In this document: one piece after another, positions 42,273 to 50,111 of the stretch | Layout of the letters: every line of letters starts with the position of its first letter | How positions within the stretch are numbered: the first letter of the stretch is position 1 | From: JBCBSP01 sp039819095 | GTDB lineage: Bacteria > Pseudomonadota > Alphaproteobacteria > Caulobacterales > Maricaulaceae | DNA: 64,000 nucleotides | Assembly: GCA_039819095.1 (NCBI GenBank) | Contig: JBCBSP010000001.1 | Span: 62,001 to 126,000 of the forward strand | Direction of reading: 5' to 3' | Translations under genes and position numbers: made by a program | The notes under the pieces: generated by a model | Seen by the model: only the letters and a program-made list of their open reading frames with translations | What the model was told of the DNA's origin: nothing | Databases searched by the model: none

Positions 42273-43658
42273 CTATAGCTCGTGCCGGTCGCCAGCCGGA
42301 TCGAGCCGGTCGACGAGGGCCTGGACGGTATCGACACTGGAGACCGAGACCCCCGAAGCTTCGGCGCCCTTCGGCGCGATGGCCTGATCGAAACCCAGCT
42401 TCAGCGCCTCTTTCAGCCTTGCGTCAGTGCGGCCCACCGGGCGCACATCGCCGGACAGGCTGATCTCGCCAAACACGACGCCTGTGGCTGGTAAAGGCTG
42501 GTCAATCAGGGAAGAAATCAACGCCGCCGCCACCGCCAGATCCGCTGCAGGCTCAGCGATCTTCAGCCCGCCTGCGACGTTCAGATAAACGTCGCGCCCG
42601 CCGAATCCAAGTCCGCATCGGGACTCAAGCACCGCCAGCACCATCGCCAGGCGCCCGTTATCCCAGCCGACCACGGCTCTGCGCGGCGTGCCGAACGCGG
42701 CAGGCGCGACAAGCGCCTGAATTTCAGTGAGAACAGGCCGCGTGCCCTCCAGCCCTGCGAACACCGCCGCGCCGGAGGCGGCTTCGCCTCTGCCGTCCAG
42801 GAAGAGCGCGGACGGGTTGGCTACTTCAGCCAGCCCCGCATCGCCCATTTCGAACACGCCGATTTCATCGGTCGGCCCGAAGCGATTCTTCACCGCGCGC
42901 AGGATGCGGAACTGGTGGGAGCGCTCGCCCTCAAAATAGAGCACGGCATCAACCATGTGTTCCACGACGCGCGGCCCGGCGATCTGACCGTCCTTGGTAA
43001 CGTGACCGACCAGGATGACCGCCGCGCCGCGCTTCTTGGCGAAGCGCACCAGCTCCTGAGCGCAGGCGCGCACCTGCGCCACCGTGCCCGGCGCGGCGGC
43101 GAGTTGGTCTGACCACATGGTCTGGACCGAATCGACGATCACAATATCCGGCGTCTCCGCCTTCAGCCCGTCCAGAATGGTCTCAAGGCTCGTTTCCGCC
43201 GCCAGCGCGACGGGCGCGTCGGCCAGGCCGAGCCGGCGTGCGCGGCGGCGCACCTGATCGGCGGCCTCCTCGCCGGACACGTAGGCGGCTTTCGCTCCGC
43301 TCTTTGCGATAAGTGCGCTGACCTGCAGCAGAAGGGTGGACTTGCCGATCCCCGGATCGCCGCCGACCAGAACCGCCGAGCCTGGCACCAGGCCGCCGCC
43401 GCAGACCCGATCGAACTCCGCGATAGTTGATGTCAGCCGCGGCGGGTCTTCGGTCTCAGAGCCGAGATCGACGAAGTCGAGGCGGGAGCGTCGCCCGGTT
43501 CGTGCGCCGGCCGACTTCGAACTCGCACCCTGGATGGGCGCGGAGGGGGCTTCCTCGACGAGCGAATTCCACGCGCCGCAATCATCGCAGCGACCGGCCC
43601 ACTTGGCATGGACGGCCCCGCATGACTGACAAACAAAGACGGCGTCGGCTCGGGGCAT
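42273..43658 (-). CDS. radA: DNA repair protein RadA
   Basis: About 461 residues. An N-terminal zinc finger (CQSCGAVHAKWAGRCDDCG), a RecA-like ATPase with Walker A GGDPGIGKSTLL, the RadA motif KNRFGPTDEIGVF, and a C-terminal Lon-protease-like domain are all present. RadA promotes branch migration in homologous recombination. ATG 43658 is preferred over the TTG six bases upstream because it starts the conserved MPRADAVFVCQSC. It lies upstream of cvpA with a 21-nt gap. Confidence 0.96.
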   Translation of the reverse strand: MPRADAVFVCQSCGAVHAKWAGRCDDCGAWNSLVEEAPSAPIQGASSKSAGARTGRRSRLDFVDLGSETEDPPRLTSTIAEFDRVCGGGLVPGSAVLVGGDPGIGKSTLLLQVSALIAKSGAKAAYVSGEEAADQVRRRARRLGLADAPVALAAETSLETILDGLKAETPDIVIVDSVQTMWSDQLAAAPGTVAQVRACAQELVRFAKKRGAAVILVGHVTKDGQIAGPRVVEHMVDAVLYFEGERSHQFRILRAVKNRFGPTDEIGVFEMGDAGLAEVANPSALFLDGRGEAASGAAVFAGLEGTRPVLTEIQALVAPAAFGTPRRAVVGWDNGRLAMVLAVLESRCGLGFGGRDVYLNVAGGLKIAEPAADLAVAAALISSLIDQPLPATGVVFGEISLSGDVRPVGRTDARLKEALKLGFDQAIAPKGAEASGVSVSSVDTVQALVDRLDPAGDRHEL

Positions 43659-43828
43659 GTCCAAAGCTCTGGGGAGAGGGCGAGGTGGCTAATATAGCGC
43701 AAGCGAAGCGATTCGGCCTGCGACCCGTTCAGTCAGACCGCTGAATATAAGCGATGTGACCGGAGACGCCGTGACACGGCCACAATCCCTGCTCTAATCT
43801 TCTCACTACAGGCGAGGGAGGGTGAGGC

Positions 43829-45034
43829 ATGTATCAGCAATCCAGGGGTCAGGATGCGCAACTCGCTGACACCGCGGCGCCCGTGAGCCAGGCGCGCCCG
43901 TCCGATGAGCTTCTGCCCTTCCTGAATAATTTCCACGACATCTTCACCACGATCGGTGTGTTGATCTTGTTCACCGGTCTGGGGCTCGGCGCCGGCCAGC
44001 TCTATCAGTCCATCGCCCCGGAAGAGGGCGGCTTCAGCCAGGAAGCGCTGATCCTGTCCCTTCTGTTCGGCGTCGGTCTTGTGGCGTTCGTCCTGTCGGC
44101 CATTCTTGTTGGCCGTCAGCGGCGCATCCTGCCCGGCATCGTGCTCAGCCTCGTATTCGTCGGCTGCATCAGCGTGGTGCTGATCTGGCTCTATACGCGC
44201 CTGACGATTGCATTGAACGGCGGTCAGTCGCTGGAGCCGGCCTTTGATGTTCTGGGAGAGATTGAAGAGCCGACGCGTGCAGCCTTCCAGGCGGCGCTGG
44301 GCGAACTATCGATCGTCGTGCGGGTGTTTCCGGTCATCGCCGGGCTGATCGTGTCGGCTGTCATCGCCTTCTATTATTCCCGCTTCCGCCTGCCCTTCTC
44401 GGCCGGGCTCCTCGGCGTTGCGCTGGCGACCACCGCAGCAGCGCTGCTCGCAATCATCGATCCCTACAGCTTCGTGATCTGGAATCCGACGGTGAGCCTG
44501 AGTCTGGGCCTCGCCCTGTTCGCAGCGGGGATTGTCTTCGATGCACGCGACCCGGAACGCACGACGCGCCTGTCCGGGGCTGGCTTCTGGTTCCACTTCT
44601 TCGCCGCCCCGACCCTTCTTGGCGCTGCGGTCACCATCGCCAATCTGGGCTGGACCTATAGCGAAGCTGATTTCGAAGCCGGGCAGGCGGCCGGGCTGAT
44701 GGGGGCCTGGATCATCGGCGACGAGGCTGCGGCCATGCGCAGCGCCGTCGCGACCCTGATCGTGATCGGCGCCTTCGCGCTGGTTTCGCTCCTGATCAAC
44801 CGGCGGGCCTTGATCGTCGCCGGCCTGATTACAGCGGGCATTGCGACCGCCGCGCTCGTCAGCCAGCTTGGCCTTGGGGTCGGGACGGTGATCGCGGTCA
44901 CCCTGCTTTTGCTGGGCGGCGTGGTGGTGCTGCTGGGCGCGGCGTGGAACCCGGTGCGATCCATTCTGGTCGCGCCGTTCCCGCGCAGCGGACCGCTGGC
45001 GCGGATCATCCCGCCGGTGAACCACGAGGGCTGA
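43829..45034 (+). CDS. Large polytopic membrane protein of unknown function
   Basis: A 401-residue membrane protein. A soluble N-terminal segment (about 35 residues) precedes ten or eleven hydrophobic segments. A distinctive motif, DPERTTRLSGAGFWFHFFAAP, marks the middle; similar FWxHxxAAP sequences occur in uncharacterised bacterial membrane proteins. It lies 80 nt before tdh on the same strand and is divergent from radA. GAGGGAGGGTGAGG upstream of the ATG gives a strong ribosome site. No function can be assigned. Confidence 0.8.
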   Translation: MYQQSRGQDAQLADTAAPVSQARPSDELLPFLNNFHDIFTTIGVLILFTGLGLGAGQLYQSIAPEEGGFSQEALILSLLFGVGLVAFVLSAILVGRQRRILPGIVLSLVFVGCISVVLIWLYTRLTIALNGGQSLEPAFDVLGEIEEPTRAAFQAALGELSIVVRVFPVIAGLIVSAVIAFYYSRFRLPFSAGLLGVALATTAAALLAIIDPYSFVIWNPTVSLSLGLALFAAGIVFDARDPERTTRLSGAGFWFHFFAAPTLLGAAVTIANLGWTYSEADFEAGQAAGLMGAWIIGDEAAAMRSAVATLIVIGAFALVSLLINRRALIVAGLITAGIATAALVSQLGLGVGTVIAVTLLLLGGVVVLLGAAWNPVRSILVAPFPRSGPLARIIPPVNHEG

Positions 45035-45113
45035 GACTGCCCGGAAGCGCTTTTCTCCGAGGCGTGTTCATGATCAAAACCGTTCTGCGATGCGCCTCAG
45101 GAGAGCGGACCTC

Positions 45114-46148
45114 ATGAAAGCCCTTGTCAAAGCCCAGCCCGAAGAAGGCCTGTGGATGCAGGATGTCGAACGGCCCGAGATCGGGCCTGACGACGTGCTG
45201 ATCCGCGTGCACATGACCGCGATCTGCGGCACCGATGTGCATATCTACAATTACGATGACTGGGCGAAGAAGACCGTGCCGGTGCCGATGGTGGTCGGTC
45301 ATGAGTTCGGCGGCGTCATCGAGGCGGTTGGCGGCGATGTCACCCGGGTTAAACCGGGTTTGCGGGTTTCAGGCGAGGGCCATGTCGTTGGCGAGAAATC
45401 CCGCGCCGTGCGCGCCGGACATTTCCATCTGGACCCCGACACCAAGGGTATTGGCGTGAATATGCCGGGCGCCTTTGCTGAATATCTGCGCCTTCCGGCC
45501 TTCAATGTCATACCGCTGCCGGACGAGGTGTCGATGGAGCAGGCCGCTTTCCTCGATCCGTTGGGCAATGCGGTGCACACAGCCACAGTCTATGACCTTG
45601 TGGGAGAAGATGTTCTGGTTACCGGCGCTGGTCCGATCGGCATTATGGCAGCAGCCGTGGCGCGCCATTGCGGCGCCCGGCACATCGTGGTGACGGATAT
45701 CAACCCGGACCGGCTGCGGCTGCTGGAAACGGTGGTCCCGTCCGCGCGTCCGGTCGATACCACGAAGGAAGATCTACGCGACGTCATGGCCGAGCTGAAC
45801 ATGACGGAGGGCTTTGATGTCGGGCTTGAAATGTCAGGCGCCGAACCGGCCTTCAACCAGATGATCGAACACATGGTCATGGGCGGCAGGATCGCCATGC
45901 TTGGGCTTCCCGCCAAACCCTTCTCGCTGGATATGGGCTCGCTCATCATGCGCGCCATCACCTTCAAGGGCGTCTATGGCCGTCAGATGTTCGAGACCTG
46001 GCACAAAATGCTGGCGATGCTGCAATCGGGGCTGGATGTGTCAAAGCTCATTACCCACAGACTGCCGGCCGGCGAGTTCCAGGCCGGCTTCGACGCCATG
46101 CGCTCAGGCAAGTCCGGCAAGGTGATCCTGGACTGGCGGGACGTTTGA
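45114..46148 (+). CDS. tdh: L-threonine 3-dehydrogenase lacking the structural zinc site
   Basis: A 344-residue zinc alcohol-dehydrogenase family enzyme that oxidises threonine to 2-amino-3-ketobutyrate with NAD. Catalytic zinc ligands Cys38 (AICGTD), His63 and Glu64 (GHEFGG) are present, as is the Rossmann motif VTGAGPIGIMAAAV. The four cysteines of the structural zinc lobe, at 93, 96, 99 and 107 in E. coli Tdh, are Gly, Ser, Val and Asp here, with no gaps in the alignment. AGGAGAG precedes ATG 45114. The assignment rests on length and overall motif agreement. Confidence 0.9.
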   Translation: MKALVKAQPEEGLWMQDVERPEIGPDDVLIRVHMTAICGTDVHIYNYDDWAKKTVPVPMVVGHEFGGVIEAVGGDVTRVKPGLRVSGEGHVVGEKSRAVRAGHFHLDPDTKGIGVNMPGAFAEYLRLPAFNVIPLPDEVSMEQAAFLDPLGNAVHTATVYDLVGEDVLVTGAGPIGIMAAAVARHCGARHIVVTDINPDRLRLLETVVPSARPVDTTKEDLRDVMAELNMTEGFDVGLEMSGAEPAFNQMIEHMVMGGRIAMLGLPAKPFSLDMGSLIMRAITFKGVYGRQMFETWHKMLAMLQSGLDVSKLITHRLPAGEFQAGFDAMRSGKSGKVILDWRDV

Positions 46149-46188
46149 GGCGGATGACATTCGCGGCGGATGTGCGGATGCTGGACCC

Positions 46189-46857
46189 ATGACACACGAA
46201 ACTCTGCCCCTTGAATTCACCGAACTGCCCGAAACCGAGATGCGGGCTCGCGCGCTCGCCTTTTTCGAGGCGATGAAAGCGCGTCGCACGGTGCGGGACT
46301 TCGCCGACCGCGACGTCCCGCGCGAGATCATCGAGACCGCGATCCTCACCGCCGGAACCGCGCCCAACGGCGCCAATCATCAGCCCTGGCACTTCACGGT
46401 GCTGGGGAAGGGTCCGTTGCGCGCCCGCCTGCGCGAAGCGGCCGAGGCGGAGGAGCGCGCGTTTTACCAAAGCAAGGCCAGCGCGGAGTGGCTGGATGCG
46501 CTTGAACCGCTCGGCACCGATGCGAACAAGCCGTTTCTGGAAACCGCGCCCTGGATCATCGCCGTGTTCGCGCAGCGCCGCGGCGGCCCGAAACCGGGCG
46601 ACGACAAGAAAAACTACTATGTCTCTGAATCGGTCGGCATCGCATGCGGGCTGTTGATCGCCAGCCTGCATCAGGCCGGGCTCGCCACGCTCACCCACAC
46701 GCCCAACCCGATGAGCTTCCTGACCGAGATTTGCGAGCGCCCCGCGACGGAAAAGCCGATGATGCTGATTGTGACCGGCTATCCGGCCAAGGATGCCCGC
46801 GTGCCTGTCCACGCGCTTGAGAAAAAAGCGCTGGGCGACATCAGCGATTTTCGCTGA
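46189..46857 (+). CDS. Nitroreductase-family flavoprotein
   Basis: A 222-residue FMN enzyme. The family start RRTVRDFADRDVPREIIETAI, the loop GTAPNGANHQPWHF and the C-terminal segment SVGIACGLLIASLHQAGLATL are characteristic of the nitroreductase fold, closest in pattern to the iodotyrosine-deiodinase/BluB-like branch. It probably reduces a quinone, nitro compound or halogenated substrate using NAD(P)H; the substrate is not evident. It begins 40 nt after tdh and is likely in the same transcript. Confidence 0.88.
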   Translation: MTHETLPLEFTELPETEMRARALAFFEAMKARRTVRDFADRDVPREIIETAILTAGTAPNGANHQPWHFTVLGKGPLRARLREAAEAEERAFYQSKASAEWLDALEPLGTDANKPFLETAPWIIAVFAQRRGGPKPGDDKKNYYVSESVGIACGLLIASLHQAGLATLTHTPNPMSFLTEICERPATEKPMMLIVTGYPAKDARVPVHALEKKALGDISDFR

Positions 46858-46866
46858 TCAGACCTG

Positions 46867-47052
46867 TCAGGCCGCCCGCACCCGACGCTCAATCGCGGTG
46901 AACGACCAGATTAACGCGACGATCCAGCCGATCACCGTCCAGCCGAGCAGCAGGTTGGTCAGAAAGATCGCAAACCCGTTGTGGTGACCGCGCAAGAGCG
47001 CGATCAGCGTTGGCAGGAAGTGCAGCAGAACGGCGAGAACAATAATTTCCAA
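46867..47052 (-). CDS. Superinfection immunity-like small membrane protein
   Basis: A 61-residue peptide with two hydrophobic segments: VLAVLLHFLPTLIALLRGH, then TNLLLGWTVIGWIVALIWSF. This matches the superinfection-immunity (T4 Imm-like) Pfam family, whose phage members block DNA injection; chromosomal homologues are common and mostly of unknown role. AGGCTCC-type complement GGAGGCTCC lies just upstream of its start. It is convergent with the nitroreductase gene. Confidence 0.75.
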   Translation of the reverse strand: MEIIVLAVLLHFLPTLIALLRGHHNGFAIFLTNLLLGWTVIGWIVALIWSFTAIERRVRAA

Positions 47053-47154
47053 CGGGGAGCCTCCTTATCGTTTTTCGATATGAATGTAGGAAGCTCCGCC
47101 CATCGCTGCAAGTGACGGCTTGGTAATGTGGCCGACCGCGCACGCGTTACCCTT

Positions 47155-47264
47155 GTCATCCCGGCCCCGAGCCGGGACCCGGTCCGTGACGCAGACGCTA
47201 TCGCCCCTGAGTTCAGACCGACCGGAATGGGTCCCGGATAGCGCTATCGCGCTTCCGGGATGAC
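47155..47264 (-). repeat. Dispersed intergenic repeat, copy C (intact)
   Basis: A 110-bp unit bounded by perfect terminal inverted repeats GTCATCCCGG and CCGGGATGAC. Read on the minus strand its interior matches copies A and B near 2 kb, including the 20-base block CCCATTCCGGTCGGTCTGAA. It contains no open frame and sits between two genes transcribed leftwards. Confidence 0.75.
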
Positions 47265-47285
47265 AGCATTGAGCCTGTAATTGCG

Positions 47286-48947
47286 TTACCCCGGCGTTGC
47301 GCCGCCTTCATAGTCGGCGTCGGGGAATTTGTAGTCCTTGAACATCTCGCGCAGCCGGGTCTTCAGGATTTTGCCCGTAGCGCCGAGCGGCATTTCGTCG
47401 ATGAACTCCACTGCGTCCGGCAGCCACCATTTCGGCACGACCCCGGACAGGTATTCGATAATGTTCTCCTGGGTGGGCGTCGTGTTCGGCTTGGCCTGGA
47501 CGATGAGCAGCGGGCGCTCCTGCCATTTGGGGTGGGGCAGGCCGACCGCGGCGGCGATCGCCACGTCAGGGTGCCCCATCGCGGCGTTTTCAAGGTCGAT
47601 GGAGCTGATCCATTCGCCGCCGGACTTTATCACGTCCTTGGAGCGGTCGGTGATGGTCATATAGCCGTCTTCGTTGATATGGCCGACATCGCCGGTGCGG
47701 AACCAGCCGTCATCGGTGAAGGCTTCAACGCCGGCGCCGCGATAATAACTGTCGATGATCCACGGGCCCCGCACCTGGATGTGCCCGGAGGATTCCCCGT
47801 CGCGCGGCAGCACGTTTCCATCATCATCAACGGAGCGCATATCCACGCCGAAAAGCAGGCGGCCCTGTTTCAGCTTGATGGCGACCTTTGCGTCCGCATC
47901 CAGGTCTTCGTGCTTGGGCAGGAGTTTGCCGACGGTGCCCAGCGGGCTCATCTCGGTCATGCCCCAGCCCTGCTGCATGTCCACGCCATACTCGCCCTCA
48001 TAGGCGCGCAGAAGCGATTCCGGCATGGCGGAGCCGCCCATCAGCACCTTCTCCACGGAGTCGATGCGTTTGCCGCTTTCGCGGAGATACTGGAGCAGGC
48101 CGAGCCAGACGGTCGGCACGCCGAGCACCTGGTTGACCTGTTCTTCTTCGATCATCGCCTGCAGGCTGGCGCCATCCAGCTGCGCGCCCGGCATGACGAG
48201 CTTGGCGCCGGCGATGGCGGTCGCGTAGGGCACGCCCCAGGCGTTGACGTGGAACATGGGCACCACCGGCATGATGACGCCTTCCGCGCCGACGCCGATC
48301 GCGTCGACGCTGCAGCATGTCATCGCGTGCAGCACGGTGGAGCGGTGCGAATAGAGAGCGCCCTTGGGATCGCCCGTGGTGCCTGACGTGTAGCACAGGC
48401 CGGCGGCGGTGTTCTCGTCGAAGGTCGGCCAGTCATAATGGTCGTCGGCCGCATTCATCAGCGTCTCATAGACGTCGACCTTGGTCTTCATCTCCGGCTT
48501 GGTCGCATCGCCGGTCATCGCCACCCAGCGCTTGACCGTCTTGCAGTGCTTGGCGATGGCGTCGACCAGGGGCGCGAAGGTGACGTCGAAGAAGACGTGC
48601 TTGGCCTTGGCGTGATTGATGATCCAGGCGAGCTGCTCCACGCCGAGGCGCGGATTGGCGGTGTGCACCACCGCGCCGACGCCGGAGACGGCGTAATAGA
48701 GCTCAAGATGGCGGTGGGTGTTCCACGCGATGGTGGTGATGCGGTCGCCCGGTTTCACCTTCAGCGGGCCGGTCAGCACATTGGCCAGTTGCTGGGAGCG
48801 TTCCAGGCAATCCGACCAGCCATAGCGATGCACCTGACCGGTGTCGGGCATGCGCGAAACGATCTCCCGCTTGCCGTGATTAAGCCCGGCATGGCGCAAC
48901 AGGTCCGCTATCATCAGCGGACGATCCATCATCTGACCACGCAGCAT
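47286..48947 (-). CDS. AMP-dependent acyl-CoA synthetase
   Basis: About 553 residues of the ANL superfamily, medium/long-chain fatty-acid (FadD3/DmdB-like) branch. The P-loop-like motif YTSGTTGDPKGALYSH, the adenylate-binding QGWGMTEMSPLG, the hinge GWFRTGDVG and TDRSKDVIKSGGEWIS, and the C-terminal lysine in PLGATGKILK are all present. It activates a carboxylic acid to acyl-CoA via acyl-AMP. GGGAGGACG precedes ATG 48947. The exact acid is unknown. Confidence 0.93.
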   Translation of the reverse strand: MLRGQMMDRPLMIADLLRHAGLNHGKREIVSRMPDTGQVHRYGWSDCLERSQQLANVLTGPLKVKPGDRITTIAWNTHRHLELYYAVSGVGAVVHTANPRLGVEQLAWIINHAKAKHVFFDVTFAPLVDAIAKHCKTVKRWVAMTGDATKPEMKTKVDVYETLMNAADDHYDWPTFDENTAAGLCYTSGTTGDPKGALYSHRSTVLHAMTCCSVDAIGVGAEGVIMPVVPMFHVNAWGVPYATAIAGAKLVMPGAQLDGASLQAMIEEEQVNQVLGVPTVWLGLLQYLRESGKRIDSVEKVLMGGSAMPESLLRAYEGEYGVDMQQGWGMTEMSPLGTVGKLLPKHEDLDADAKVAIKLKQGRLLFGVDMRSVDDDGNVLPRDGESSGHIQVRGPWIIDSYYRGAGVEAFTDDGWFRTGDVGHINEDGYMTITDRSKDVIKSGGEWISSIDLENAAMGHPDVAIAAAVGLPHPKWQERPLLIVQAKPNTTPTQENIIEYLSGVVPKWWLPDAVEFIDEMPLGATGKILKTRLREMFKDYKFPDADYEGGATPG

Positions 48948-49106
48948 AGCGCGTCCTCCCCTCGTCAATTGCGGACGGTCCGAAGGTGTCGGCCGCCTCT
49001 TCAGATATCGTGTTCGGCCCCATCAAACGGAGGCGAGGCCGCAAGTGCAATCCTTTTGGAGCATTTCGGCGCGCGAAATAACGACAAATCGGCTAAGGGG
49101 ACTCTC

Positions 49107-50105
49107 ATGACCGATCCATCCCACGCTTCGCTTTCGCTCCCGATTTTCGCCGATGTCCGCGATGCTGCGGCCCGCATCAAGGATCTGGCGGTGCGAACAC
49201 CACTGCTGTCTCACCCGGATCTCGATGCGGCGGTCGGCGGGCGGGTCTGGCTAAAACCTGAGACGCTCCAGCGCACCGGATCGTTCAAGTTTCGCGGCGC
49301 CTATAACGCGCTTTCGCGGCTGACGGACGCGCAGAAGGCCAGAGGCGTGGTGGCCTTCTCGTCTGGCAATCACGCGCAGGGCGTGGCCGAAGCGGCGAAA
49401 ATCCTTGGCATTCAGGCGCGCATCGTCATGCCGGCCGACGCACCGCCCGTCAAAGCCGACGGCGTGCGCCGACGGGGCGGTGAAGTGATCACCTTTGACC
49501 GCGAGACCGAGGATCGCGAGGCGATCGCGCGCGCACTCTGCGAGGAAAGCGGCGCGACGCTGATCCCGTCCTATGACCATCATCACATCATCGCCGGGCA
49601 GGGCACGACCGGTCTTGAAGTGTTTGAAGACCTCGCTTCTAAGGGCCGGAGCGCCGATCAGCTTATCTGCTGCGTGGGCGGCGGCGGGTTGATTGGCGGG
49701 ATCGGGCTGGCTGGCGCCGAGCTGTCGCCGCGGACGCGCCTCTATGGCGCTGAGCCTGAGGGCTTTGACGATCACCGCCGCTCGCTTGAGAGCGGTCGTA
49801 TCGAGTCCAATGTGCGACGATCCGGATCGGTCTGCGATGCGCTTCTGGCCGAACAGCCGGGGGCGTTGACGTTTCAGCTGAACGCCAGCCGGCTCGCCGG
49901 GGTCGGCGTGATCACTGATGACGAGGCGCTGTACGCAGTGCGTTTCGCGTTCGAGACGCTGAAGCTCGTGGTCGAACCGGGAGGCGCGGCGGCGCTCGCC
50001 GCTGCGCTTTCAGGGCGGATTGACTGCCGCGACCGCTCCACGGTCATCGTTCTGACCGGCGGCAATATCAGCCCCGACATTTTCAAGATGGCGATTGGCG
50101 GCTGA
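49107..50105 (+). CDS. Threonine ammonia-lyase / serine-threonine dehydratase, short form
   Basis: A 332-residue PLP enzyme of fold type II. The PLP lysine lies in TGSFKFRGAYNAL, the asparagine in SSGNHAQGVA, and the phosphate loop is VGGGGLIGG. It lacks a C-terminal ACT regulatory domain, as in TdcB-type catabolic enzymes or serine racemases, so allosteric feedback by isoleucine is unlikely. AAGGGGA precedes the ATG. With tdh three genes away, the region encodes two routes for threonine breakdown. Confidence 0.9.
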   Translation: MTDPSHASLSLPIFADVRDAAARIKDLAVRTPLLSHPDLDAAVGGRVWLKPETLQRTGSFKFRGAYNALSRLTDAQKARGVVAFSSGNHAQGVAEAAKILGIQARIVMPADAPPVKADGVRRRGGEVITFDRETEDREAIARALCEESGATLIPSYDHHHIIAGQGTTGLEVFEDLASKGRSADQLICCVGGGGLIGGIGLAGAELSPRTRLYGAEPEGFDDHRRSLESGRIESNVRRSGSVCDALLAEQPGALTFQLNASRLAGVGVITDDEALYAVRFAFETLKLVVEPGGAAALAAALSGRIDCRDRSTVIVLTGGNISPDIFKMAIGG

Positions 50106-50111
50106 CGGGCC

